From NCBI GenBank assembly GCA_027475525.1, contig JAMWFC010000122.1, positions 806,001 to 870,000 of the forward strand: DNA of 64,000 nt. The letters are read 5' to 3'. Below are positions 54,227 to 64,000 of this stretch, in pieces. The position numbers were made by a program, and so were the translations under genes. Source of the stretch: Macrolepiota albuminosa. Its lineage: Eukaryota; Basidiomycota; Agaricomycetes; Agaricales; Agaricaceae. How positions within the stretch are numbered: position 1 is the first letter of the stretch; each line of letters starts with the position of its first letter. Under the pieces are notes generated by a model, which saw only the letters and a program-made list of their open reading frames with translations, was not told the origin of the DNA and did no database searches.

Positions 54227-57200
54227 ACCTTGATGTCGGTTATCCTATGATCATGGAAGAGGCACAGAAGTGTTGTGATGTGACGAGAATGATTGAAGAT
54301 GAGAAGTAAGTTGGTGGGGGTTGATCGCTATTGTCCGTTTTTGTAAACCAAGATGGTATGTGGTGTTCGGCTGTAGTACTGTCTTGGGGCATCAGGAATT
54401 TTCAGGCCGCTTCTAAGTTGTTCGATCGCCGTGGATGGGGACCCCCCCGTGAGTGTCTTCTTGTCGAGTATGTACGGACGTCGAATATTTGGACTTGGCC
54501 TTTAGGTGGACTCCTCTTTCATGGCGATACGGCATCTGACTTTCCGGTCTGCCCCTCTTCTCCCGCAATTTTACCCCCGCCCTAATCAAGTCCCGGTCGA
54601 AGTACCTGGTTACGTGTGTATCTAGTAGTACATTCAGGCCTGCAGCAATGACGACTAGTTTTGTCGTGTCGAACAAGAAAATCCTCACCATCTTCCAGCT
54701 ATCTTAAGTTCTCCATACGCGATATCGATGCGTAGAACCCTTGTCCTTCTGAGGAAAGATTGGAAAGGCACCTAGATAGTTGACTAGATCCTTGGAACAT
54801 CAAGATACCATGGAATCTTTCTACTTATAGGCATCGGCTTCAGTTGTTGTGCCGTATGAATCGTGGGTCCCTTGATATTGCTTTCTTTCAATTTTCTGTA
54901 TTCGCTGGTTTCTTTACAATTGGAATCCAATCAGGTTGCAAGGTGGTATGTTTCCCTCTCACACATGTTGACAGCATTGATCTGTGAATCTATCCAGGTG
55001 TGGATTGTTTGTTGCGTGGGACGACGTGCGCACCTTTCGTTCGAACTGGAGGACATGATCATTGACATAAGATCTGTCAAAATTCATCAGTATGTATTAA
55101 AATTTCTCAATCCGGGGCTCAGAAAGACTGAGATAATCTGATGGTTTGTATAACAACGGACTTTGCCGATTGCAGTGTATAGAATTGGCTTTGACATTGT
55201 TCTCGCCCACGACGTTTTCTGCCGATACACGAGTCATATTACCATGATACCTTTGGTGTGTTGCCCCTTGACTATTGAATAGGAGAGGCCTGTTGCATCC
55301 TGCGACAGATCCCCATGTAACTTGGCGCTCCAGATCAAGGCTTGTATTTAAGACGTCAATCGACCCACTTGACCCCGCTCTCATTATAGATGACGTAGAG
55401 TGTATGCATGCCGCGGATAGTTCTTTATTCACTCATCCCTTTCGACATTTGGCCTTCAGCAAGGATACACTAACATTTGCCCCAACCCCCTCTCTTTGAA
55501 CCTCTGGGCTCTGATGCGCCACTTCTGATACTCCTAAGCTATCTTTTCCGACGTTCCAGGGCTCGATGATTGATGCGACAAAAATAACTCAGGCATTACG
55601 AACGTGGTCATACACTCCAAGGGGATGTACAAGAATGCTGTGGTAAATTGCACTCCTCGTGTGTCTATTAGTCCTTCCTGGTACCCTTTTAGACAGAATC
55701 TGAGCGTGTTCGAAAGATTGCAGGATGTTAATTGCCCATTTCCACACGTGGTATCGGTTGGAGTGACGTCTAGCTGTTTGGAGTTGAACGACCCAAACGT
55801 CAATGCATCTTACCATGAGTGTAGGCGATTGATTCTCAGTCCACGTTGCACTCTATCTAAGTAGGGGAGCCACAAATAGGTTTTGCTCGACATTCGGTAT
55901 CAATAATTCCTGGATGCACCTACATACATCGCAGCGAAGAGGAACCTGAAGGTATCTTTGCCTGCATTCATTTGTCTGACGGGAAGGTACATTCAAGTAG
56001 GCCATAGCATGGACAGCATGTGACTGTTCTTCATGTATCCAACCTACATCCCGTCCAACCCTGTTAATCGATATCTCGATCGCCCTCCTGGAATATGCGA
56101 CACCATATTGATCCATCATTCAAATTTGAGAAGTACGTGGGTTCATTGATTCATTCATATGCGTGATATGGCTCCCAGAAATTTTCCGTCACCCCAAAAT
56201 CCAATCCGGTATGGAAGCCATCCGTGAATCTTCTAGAGAAGGCTGGAAAATCTGATTTTTCACGAACTCCTCCAAACTTCCTTTTTCAGATTACTGGGAA
56301 ATGAATAAATTCCTCTTTCAGTATTCAGGGTCCGACAAGTAAAGATCTCTCACTTTGGCTGATAAGCGTTATACAAATAGATTTTTGTAGCAGTCAAGTC
56401 CTCTCGTGGGTAAAGGATGACAAGGAAGAGTCAGATGACTTCTTTGATCTTAATCGCGGTACTGAGTTTTTTATCCAAGCCCTGCAGTTGTGAATGATTG
56501 CTCTCTATAGGTATAAATCAGAAGGGTTACCATGCTGCAAAGGTGACCTCGTTCTAATATGCATCATATGTGTTGTATTTCTCATGCCTCATGACTCAAA
56601 TCTTATCAAACGTTTGATAGGTGTGTGCCGTGGGAATGACTCCATCATTTTCGTTCATGAAAGCTACTTTGTCAATGGCTCTGGGGTCATGACGCATTAC
56701 GGATATTAAATCTGCACTGAAACCATTAATAAGTTTGAGTCTAACCAAATTCCAACCTGGGCTATCTAGGTATCGTGTTTCTGGCCGCTGGTTTGCTGCT
56801 AGTGCCAGCTAGTCCTGCCTATAAGAGGTAGTGAAAGGCTGAAAATTGCCGGCGTTCGTGTGCTCAATCTCTTGCTCGCCCGTGTTGGTGGCGTTTGTGC
56901 GGCTGTAGGCGCGAGCCCAGGGCGAGGAATTGCGTTGACGAAACGAGCGAAGCCTCGGAATTCTTATCTTGGCCGCGTACATACTTGGCCACGATGAATG
57001 GAGTCCATACCTCTTAAACCTTCTTGAACAAGACACGAGAAATTATCCGGAAACTATCCATTCATCACGGCCAGATGCTGACGAAGTACGAATCGATATC
57101 GAATCTAGCTTGCCACCCGAAGTGTGTTTGTGGGTTTGGCTTCGAAACAATATCTACTGACATTATCAAAAGTGATACCGCGATGAAAGCCACCTTGATA

Positions 57201-58372
57201 CCTTGATCTGTTACGAGATCTTCATTCGACATGTTATTAATCTGCAGGGCTGTTAATGCTCTCAATTTATTTAATATGACAGCGGACTTTAATTGACAGC
57301 AAACCAATGAATGTGCACTTACCTCACAGCTAATGGTTCATGGTTCCAGATTGGTTGCTACCTGATATCTCAAAGAAGATCTACATTGCGATAACACATG
57401 TATATACACTATTCAGCCCTTCAAGCTCTCCCCAAGTGTTCCAAATTTGGGAGCCAGGGTGAGCCAAGTGTTTCAATCTGGTCGGTCTGATAGTTTTAGG
57501 GATTGAAACAATGTTAAGGACAAACACGCTGTTTTGGATACAACCCAGATTCTACGACGTTCGACATTTGGCCATCTGGTTTGTATCTTATCCGCGTCTC
57601 TGGTGACCCCATGGTTCTACGTGCTTAGCTGTTACCGAAATTGTAGATGCAGAAGTCAGTAAGAGTACATTTAAACATCATTCGATGATGAAAAGTTTCC
57701 CTAAGAATAAACAAAATCCAGTTATGAGCATAGGACCAGCCAACAACCAGTCGCTAACAAGAGTCTTCCCAAGGCTGATAGACAGACTAATGAAGGAAAA
57801 AGCTTGCCTACTAGTATCACAGTATAGAATGCCACCATTCTCAGAGGAGAGGAACATGTATGGACAAAGGTTCGGTGCACATGATTCGCAAATGCAGGGA
57901 TGATATTACCTGGACGCCCCTCGTTCAATGAGCACCCCAGAATTTGCTTTGGCATGTGAGCTCGACCTCGAGGCATCTACAAAAGGCCCTGACTTTCTCC
58001 GGAGGAAGCCGGCGAACGAAATCTTGATTCGAATGAGGCCAGATCGGGAGTGTGTATAGATTGAGTGAGAGACAATTATGTAGGAGCAGCAAGTGGCCAG
58101 CAACTTAGTCCTTCGTATCAATATCAATGGCTGGGACTGCTGGGCCTCGTGCTCGTGTGAATGTTTAATAGATCTTGTTCTCCTGCATCATGTAAAGCGA
58201 ATTTGATGGGGGCCAATCCATATTTAGTGGACTTCTAATGATCGCAAACAGTGGAAGCCCTGTCACACTTGCACGCGCCAAAGTGACTGTCAAAGCCTAT
58301 AAAGAGTTGAGATAATTTTTGTAGCGGTTTGCAAGACCCAACCCAGTTTCCCGTTGGCCATCGTCTTATTTC
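54227..58372. other. Long intergenic stretch, no gene recognised
   Basis: About 4.1 kb with only short frames (none over about 111 codons) and no domain I can name. No tandem repeats, RNA genes or transposon ends seen. Confidence 0.45.
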
Positions 58373-58457
58373 TTGACGTCTTTCGCTGCTTGCGGCTTGT
58401 TGCCAACGACCTCCCAGTTGTTCTCGCTGTTCTCGCTTGCAATTTTCGTTGTTTTCG

Positions 58458-60060
58458 TCATGTCTCGCGACACATCAAACAAGTCAGCACCTTCAAGCCT
58501 AGTCGCTTTTCCCAGCGTTTCATCGTCACTGCATTCATTACCGCATGCTACCAGCATGCAAAATGTCGCGTTGCATCCAAATATGTATGCTTCCCGCGCG
58601 GCAGAGAGTGAGGCACTGGTGAGTTTGCCTTTTTCCTTCAGTTGAATCACATCCAAATTATTCTGTAGCTACGAAATGCTCTCTCAAAAACGGCATCATC
58701 ATACTCACAAGCACCACCGCCTTCACCCTACGCCTACCCCGTCAGTATTTTCCCTTTTATATGTCATCTTGTTTAGCAACTGACCTGCTATGTTCACCAG
58801 CTTCCCTCTCAGACGCACAACAACTCCTCCAAACTGATGATGCGACCAGTACGTTTTGATGGTAGTTGCCTATTACCCTTATCTTACTGGCAACGCCTAT
58901 CACAGAAAAAGTCTTGAATTTTTCTTCATTCTTGCATCATCTTTCCTTCTCTTTCAACTGGGACTTTGGAGACGCTTGTTGTTAGCCTCCCTTTGCATCT
59001 ACCATCGCTGTTTTCTTTGCTATCGTTTCTGCATACATATTTTACCCAAATTTAGACATATCTGCGCGTATCCTTTTTTATCAGGTCTCACGGTTTCTAC
59101 ACGTAGTTATCAATGTCGTCCAGGGCACCCTAATCCCATAGATATTAATGTTACTCTTAGAAGGTGTGTAATATGTACATACTGACAACATAAATTGTTC
59201 TTGTCTTCATTCCTTATATGGTGAATATAGAATGGCCTACGACATTGTTCTTCGATTACACTTGTATCTCTACAATTGGAGTGCTTCAACCCAACTTTGG
59301 CCTTCCATTTTTCTCTACAAAACTTCCAGATGCATGTTCAAACTTGTACGAATCACGGCACAATTTCGGCCTGACGTGGTCATAGTACGTATGTACCTTC
59401 AGGGTCACGGAGTATTTTGACATGCCTTCATTTCAGACTGACGAGAACTGCCGTTGATTGCACCGTCAACACAGGAGGGCGGCAAAATACTCGTAAGCGT
59501 TGATATACCTCAATTATCCGCACAACCTCCAGCGGTATCTGGGGTAACGTTGGACAAAAGGATCTTGACTCACGTTCACCAAATTTTAGTGTGGCTGACT
59601 GCAGTATGCACCTACTCGCCTAAGAAAAATTCCGCAAGGACACAGATAAACATCTCCGTGGTCATAATATTTTCCATTTTTGTACAGAGCTCCGAGTGGT
59701 TCGTCCCTTCCATATTTGGTTGATGAAATGTCGCCATCAAATTCGATCATCCGTGTGGTTGCAGTTTCGACGCGGTATTTCCCGCTCGTCACCCACATTC
59801 ACTCCCACGATTTACCCTATCGCCTGGAGAGACCCGGAGCGGTCTTGACGGAAGTGTCGAGTATGAGTGTGAGAGGTACTATCTTCGAACATCTTTCCTG
59901 GCCAAGTAACCCCCTAATTCCACGTCGACTCAAACTCCGTGCGGATATTCACCTCCTATCTCGCGGCGACTCCTTGGAACTGAACGAGCAAAAGTGTGTG
60001 TGTATATATCCTGATTGTTACTTTCCGACCATCGGCACACATGTTACACAAGAACAATAA
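58458..60060 (+). CDS. Doubtful spliced gene or gene relic, function unknown
   Basis: Weak candidate. A Ser/Ala-rich start (MSRDTSNKSAPSS, ATG at 58458) reads to a GTGAGT donor near 58620. It can be continued through short exons (RNALSKTASSYSQAPPP; SLSDAQQLLQTDD) with plausible introns, after which a stop is soon met near 58980. Further segments with coding character lie downstream: MAYDIVLRLHLYLYNW at about 59232 and SIIRVVAVSTRYFPLV at about 59740. They cannot be joined confidently. No family recognised. It may be a decayed gene. Confidence 0.2.
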
Positions 60061-60840
60061 GGTTCGCACTGTCCTTGTCCGTAGTTCCACCAACAGATAT
60101 GCTGTATATCACACGTAAGAAACGTTCAAGCCTTGAGCGGTCACCTTGGCCGCCTGAATGCCGACAAGGTTGATACTCAGGCTTGTTATACAAGTATATA
60201 TTCTCAGTAATGTGTATAACAAACTGTATTGTGTATCTAGAATATATGCATAGCATAAGTATCTAGGTACTAATAAGTCACGGTAAAGTGTCTGTTTGTG
60301 GATGTGTAAATGACATATCCTTAATGACATATATAATGAATTAAGGGTACTCTGTAGGTAGATATACAATATGTAAGTGATAGAGAACCAAGCAGTGACA
60401 CTATAGCTTCTGACAATTGTCATATTCATGGTACTCTATCACATTACTATCTTAAGACAGCACTCCTTAACACAAACGAACAGTCATTTCTTTATGCAAT
60501 CCTGAGCATTTGGGAGAGTCAAAGTAATAATAGTTTTGGTAGCACCTTTGTAAATATACCAGTGATGTTGTTCTTTATATTCACATATTTTATCATGTTT
60601 TACCTATTTAAGCTTATTATCTAATGAAATAATATTTTATATCAAAGTGTTTCATGCAGGCATAGAGTAGCTCAAAAACCATCCCAATGCTTAGTTATTT
60701 TATAAAAACTAGCTTATATAGTAACAACTACCAAGTAATAAAATATATGTAAAGCCCCTACAAAAAAGACACATAGATCATGTGATTTGAATCAGAATTG
60801 GCCATGCAATAAATCAAACAAAATATCCAGTCATTGGGCA
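60061..60840. other. AT-rich, CpG-poor non-coding stretch
   Basis: No gene. Rich in TATATA-type sequence; from about 60.48 kb there is almost no CG dinucleotide, continuous with the transposase relic. Confidence 0.55.
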
Positions 60841-60841
60841 T

Positions 60842-61467
60842 AGTTTTTTGACTTTATTGAAATTTTAACTAATATTTGAGACGTCCTTTTTTTTGGCTTT
60901 GATGATTGTCTAAATCTTTCTTGCCATACTTTCTATCAGTTTTTGGCATGTTTTTGCAGGGATATTATTATATTCCTCTATCACTCTTTCCCATAGTTTA
61001 TAAATTCCCTTGGATAGTGTTGGATTATTTGAGCTTCTTCTTTAAGTGCATCCACAAGTGTTCAATGGGATTTATGTCTGGAGATTGAGCAGGCCAGGAG
61101 AGCACTTGATTGCTGTTGTCTTCAAACTACTGAGATGTTTTCTTAGAAGTATGTTTTGTGTCATTGCCTTGCTGGAAAATTTATTCCTCCTCTTCCATCT
61201 CCAACTTTTCAAAGCTTTCTTCTGTCTCCCCCAGTTGCTAAGGAGCATAGATGTTATTTATGGCTTTCTCTGAGTAGAGAAAAGTCATGACCTTGCTGGA
61301 ATTGATGGAATGAGATTAGCTCCATCCAGAGTCAAGGCCATTGAGCCTCAATGCATTTTGCATTGCAAGTACACTTGAGCCTCAAGCTCAAGAATATGGA
61401 TATAAAATTTGATATATTTCATCATATTTTCAGGAGGTACAGGCTTACACTAGATCAAAAAACTGCT
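60842..61467 (-). pseudogene. Tc1/mariner transposase relic
   Basis: Minus-strand reading gives the C-terminal half of a Tc1-type DDE transposase: FQQGNDTKHTSKK, then FEDNSNQVLSWPAQSPD, then INPIEHLWMHLKKKLK and NNIPAKTCQKLIES. In-frame stops occur before FEDN and after KKKLK. The catalytic Asp of FQQDND has become Gly (GGC). The N-terminal half is missing or too decayed to read. Possible degenerate terminal repeats are GTTTTTTGAC near 60845 and GATCAAAAAACTG near 61456, but this is weak. Nearly free of CG dinucleotides. Dead copy. Confidence 0.75.
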
Positions 61468-61729
61468 TAAATATTTGGCCCTTTTAGAAAGATTCACATG
61501 GTGTGCAACAATTACCTAAGCAAAAAAATTATAAAACATCACATGATATACAACTGCATCCTGGCTTCACAATGATTAATTCGTGGCTGGTAAGTGGTGT
61601 GAAGTTGGGAGCGTGAAGTTTGGAGCGGTGTGAAGGTTTTTGCGTGGGTTGCGGGAAAGAAATTTTATTTCTTGAGTCCTGATGTTCTCGAGGGCCGGCT
61701 CTCCTCCCGAGAGAGAGAGAAGCCGAGAC

Positions 61730-62800
61730 TCAAGCCAATGCAGTAAAGCTATGAAGAGCCGGAAGTTCGAAAGGAGCTAGGTGAGTGTGGGCCAAGTGAA
61801 GGAGGGAAGAGAGGTGGAGGATGCGAATTGGGTCGTTCTCGATGTAGAGTTTGTACGAGTCGCTGCGCCACCGACCCAAGAGCTGGATTTCATAGTCCGA
61901 GTATCCCGCAGCTGCTGCGGCGGACGCCGCCCCGTGCCTGAAGCTGTGGCCGGCGTAGAGAGCGGGATTGAGACCAGCGAGGGACAGCGCTTCCCTGATT
62001 GTCCTGACGAAGTGGTCGTAAGAGAGGGCTTTGCCGTCTGGTTGCTCGAACAAAGGGGCGTCGCCGTCGCGTGGGAGCTCGGCAAATAAGGCTTTGAGGG
62101 CCATGACCGGACAAGTGGGGTGGCCGGGGGCTGCAGCCACCATGATCGTAACCCCTTTTTGGAAGGGGTCAGTCTTAGAAGCTGGCAGCGTGAGCCTGAC
62201 GTGTGTGGCGTGATCGATGGAGGGAATGAATTGTACGGCCCCCCATGAGAGGTTGAGACTGGCGCTGTATCTGCCGCCCTTCCCGACCGTGAACTCCCCG
62301 CTGCAGAGCAGGCCTGAGTAGGCCAGGCAACAGGCGGCGTAAACCGCTGTATGACCTGGTGTGGTGCCTGGCTTGAGATTTGCGAGGAGGGAAGTGAGGA
62401 TGGGCAGGGTGACAGGCTGAACAGGTTTGCGGTCATGCTCGCCGTGGTAGCGTTTGATGCCACGGATGATGCGCTGGACAAGCGGCGATTCGACGGCTGA
62501 AAAGGGAAGGTTGGCGTCGACGTGCAGTGAGCGGACCGCTGCCAGGTAGGCTTTAATTGTTTTGGGTTGAACTCGTCCACCGAGGCTCGCAACCCATGAG
62601 AGGATGGCTGGCTGGGAGGCGGGGAGGATCGAGCCGTCAGCGTTGTACAGGTTGTTGAGCTGGACATGGAGGATGAATTGCTTTTGGCCCGTCGAGTAGG
62701 TGTGTCTGGTGCTAGACGCGAGTCCATGCCAAAGGTAAAAGGCAACAATCGCGGGGTGCTGGCGGTTTTGCTGATACCACCAGCTTGGAGGCGCTTCGAG
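61730..62800 (-). CDS. DIRS tyrosine recombinase, first catalytic Arg lost
   Basis: Integrates the circular DNA copy of the element. The frame is open from about 62.8 kb (RQHPAIVAFYLWHGLAS) to a TGA at 61730, and it overlaps the RT/RNase H frame shifted by one base. An N-terminal SAM-like core-binding region (GRVQPKTIKAYLAAVRSLHV) is followed by the catalytic domain. There the expected Arg of the GLLRSGE-type motif is Cys (GLLCSGEFTV; TGC at 62303-62305). The HxxR motif is intact in GHSFRHGAAS, and the nucleophile Tyr is in SDSYKLYI. One C-to-T change at a CpG would explain Arg to Cys. No ATG near the start, so expression would need a frameshift, readthrough or internal initiation. Probably inactive as it stands. 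Confidence 0.8.
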   Translation of the reverse strand, partial: LEAPPSWWYQQNRQHPAIVAFYLWHGLASSTRHTYSTGQKQFILHVQLNNLYNADGSILPASQPAILSWVASLGGRVQPKTIKAYLAAVRSLHVDANLPFSAVESPLVQRIIRGIKRYHGEHDRKPVQPVTLPILTSLLANLKPGTTPGHTAVYAACCLAYSGLLCSGEFTVGKGGRYSASLNLSWGAVQFIPSIDHATHVRLTLPASKTDPFQKGVTIMVAAAPGHPTCPVMALKALFAELPRDGDAPLFEQPDGKALSYDHFVRTIREALSLAGLNPALYAGHSFRHGAASAAAAAGYSDYEIQLLGRWRSDSYKLYIENDPIRILHLSSLLHLAHTHLAPFELPALHSFTALA

Positions 62801-64000
62801 GCAGGTTTCTTGTTGAGCCAGGGGGCAATCGTGAACATGCGAGAGAAGGAAAAACGAGAGGCAGCGTCAGCAACGGAATTCTCAGTAGAAGATAACCACT
62901 TAGAGGAAAAAGAGAAATCGATGCGGCAGGCAAGGGCTATCAACTGTTGCACGAGATTCATGGTAGGCTTGGACCGGATTGTTTTATTGCGGATCGCGTT
63001 GAACACCGCGTCGTTGTCAATGTGAAAGATGACGTGAAGCCCACACAGGGCTTCTCCCCAGCACAGGACGGCATAAACGACGGCAAACATTTCCTTTACC
63101 TGGATATGTTCGTGGCGAAGGCGGCGAGGGCAGCGTGCAGAGAACCACTCCGCGCCGAAGTGGCCTCCCAGGCCTTTTGCGCCACTTGCGTCTGTGAAAA
63201 TGTCAACCATGTGCCTTGAGGGTGCGATGAGGCGTACGCTGTTCCACCCAGGGGCAACCGTGGACCACCATTTGATGTCGTTGCACGCTGCTTTTGTGAC
63301 GTGCCGAGAAGTGAAGCGAGATTTGGGAAACGTTGCCGCCATGTCGTAGAGACCTCTGAGAAAAGCACGCACGGCGGGTATGGCTTGGGAAGTGAACTGA
63401 AGAAACCCCGTGAGCTCGTCCAGGTCGCTGCGTGTGCAGCGCCGGCGGCCCAGCCATGTGGAGATCAAGTCCCGGAGGTAAGCAAGCTTGTCCTGCAGCA
63501 GGCGGATTTCCATTGTCGACGAGTCGAGTTCCATGCCTAGGAACTCTATTGACGTGCTGGGTCCCACAATTTTCGAGGGCTGAAAGGTGAGGCCAAGATG
63601 CTGGGCGAGCGTCAGGGCCCAAGACAGGCAGTCATCCACCAGGGAACGCGAAGCGCTGGGGGCGAAGATCCCCAGGAAATCATCGAGGTAATGCCGTATG
63701 CGCGCTGGAATGTTGCGCTGCAAGATCCAGTGCAGGGCCTCCGCAAAGAGGTTGAACACGTATGGTGCAGAGCGCGCGCCGAATGCGAGAACAATATCGT
63801 GGTAGAGTTTCCCTCGCCATTCGAAGCCGAGGAGCAGCCAGTCGTCGACGCAGACTGGTATGTAACGGAAAGCCAATTCCAGGTCAAGCTTCAGCATCAG
63901 GGAGCCGGGACCCGATGCGATGAGGTCGCGTACGGTGCAATCAACCATGTCGTACGTGATGGAAGCCTCGGAGTCTGGTATGCCGTCGTTGACTGAACTG
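61777..64000 (-). CDS. DIRS reverse transcriptase - RNase H (partial, 5' end outside window)
   Basis: Copies the element RNA. The frame is open from the window edge (NDGIPDSEASITYDM) downward. RT motifs in order: KLDLELAFRYIPV, LLLGFEW, AFGARSAPYVFN and the catalytic YLDDFLG (about 63.69 kb), then IEFLGMELDS. RNase H has VDIFTDASGAKGLGG, the Glu in QVKEMFAVVYAVL, and HIDNDAVFNAIRNK, ending with VADAASRFS. Recognisable sequence stops at about WLNKK near 62.81 kb. Beyond that the frame stays open by chance or by constraint to 61777 while the real recombinase is in the other frame. All RT and RNase H catalytic residues are present. The upstream Met at 63948 is not the true start. Confidence 0.88.
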   Translation of the reverse strand, partial: SSVNDGIPDSEASITYDMVDCTVRDLIASGPGSLMLKLDLELAFRYIPVCVDDWLLLGFEWRGKLYHDIVLAFGARSAPYVFNLFAEALHWILQRNIPARIRHYLDDFLGIFAPSASRSLVDDCLSWALTLAQHLGLTFQPSKIVGPSTSIEFLGMELDSSTMEIRLLQDKLAYLRDLISTWLGRRRCTRSDLDELTGFLQFTSQAIPAVRAFLRGLYDMAATFPKSRFTSRHVTKAACNDIKWWSTVAPGWNSVRLIAPSRHMVDIFTDASGAKGLGGHFGAEWFSARCPRRLRHEHIQVKEMFAVVYAVLCWGEALCGLHVIFHIDNDAVFNAIRNKTIRSKPTMNLVQQLIALACRIDFSFSSKWLSSTENSVADAASRFSFSRMFTIAPWLNKKPASKRLQAGGISKTASTPRLLPFTFGMDSRLAPDTPTRRAKSNSSSMSSSTTCTTLTARSSPPPSQPSSHGLRASVDEFNPKQLKPTWQRSAHCTSTPTFPFQPSNRRLSSASSVASNATTASMTANLFSLSPCPSSLPSSQISSQAPHQVIQRFTPPVAWPTQACSAAGSSRSGRAADTAPVSTSHGGPYNSFPPSITPHTSGSRCQLLRLTPSKKGLRSWWLQPPATPLVRSWPSKPYLPSSHATATPLCSSNQTAKPSLTTTSSGQSGKRCPSLVSIPLSTPATASGTGRRPPQQLRDTRTMKSSSWVGGAATRTNSTSRTTQFASSTSLPSFTWPTLT

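Larger units (their letters stand above)
61671..64000 (-). mobile_element. DIRS-like retroelement (RT, RNase H, tyrosine recombinase), cut by window edge
   Basis: Minus-strand element with reverse transcriptase and RNase H in one frame and a tyrosine recombinase in another, the arrangement of DIRS elements, which integrate by recombinase and not by integrase. GC-rich and CpG-rich, in sharp contrast to the AT-rich Tc1 relic beside it. The 3' edge carries a hairpin with CTTGAGTC at 61671-61678 and GACTCAAG at 61727-61734, overlapping the recombinase stop codon. The 5' part, including any gag-like ORF, lies beyond position 64000. Confidence 0.85.

Noticed and set aside
62666..63996. Plus-strand frames opposite the DIRS RT
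   Set aside because: No recognisable protein; they reflect the stop-poor complement of the RT gene.

Overview
The window is nuclear DNA from a filamentous basidiomycete, most likely an agaricomycete. Genes are split by many short introns (about 45-80 nt, GT...AG). The protein families are typical of mushrooms: FunK1-type kinases, a glyoxal-oxidase-like copper radical oxidase, a salicylate-hydroxylase-like FAD monooxygenase, a vacuolar Ca2+/H+ antiporter, a NYN-domain protein and small secreted proteins. About half the window is transposon-derived.

Layout. Positions 1-14.35 kb are a mobile-element complex. A Helitron (Rep, helicase and a C-terminal protease-like domain, minus strand, 257-7908) lies between inverted arrays of a 28-bp repeat. 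It is followed by two divergent multi-exon genes of unknown function that end at a third array of the same repeat. From 14.9 to 18.2 kb there is a minisatellite and a heavily CpG-depleted LINE endonuclease relic. From 20.2 to 29.0 kb there are three ordinary plus-strand genes: a membrane-anchored glyoxal oxidase-like protein, a FAD monooxygenase and a polytopic membrane protein. From 29.4 to 31.7 kb a 5'-truncated LINE with a poly-A tail and a 16-bp target-site duplication sits just upstream of a FunK1 gene. From 31.8 to 42.5 kb there are three tandem FunK1 paralogues. The middle one has swapped the two metal-binding kinase residues, and the cluster shows mosaic identity. A TA-flanked MITE lies between copies 1 and 2. 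From 42.8 to 54.2 kb there are a CAX antiporter (minus), a predicted secreted/membrane protein, a tiny Kex2-site secreted protein found only by splicing, and a 1100-residue NYN protein. From 54.2 to 60 kb little can be recognised. From 60.8 kb to the end there is a dead Tc1/mariner transposase relic and then a DIRS-like retroelement (RT-RNase H plus tyrosine recombinase) that runs off the right edge.

The most important structural observation is a set of fifteen perfect tandem duplications, all with a period of exactly 77 bp. They fall in transposons, introns and exons alike. Uniform period and perfect identity point to unmerged k=77 contig overlaps in the assembly rather than biology. They break at least three reading frames and should be removed before gene models are trusted.

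I found no CRISPR array, rRNA or convincing tRNA. The best candidate for an undescribed system is the pair of element-borne genes between the 28-bp arrays, together with the protease-like tail of the Helitron helicase. Assigning function to either would need homology searches that I could not run.
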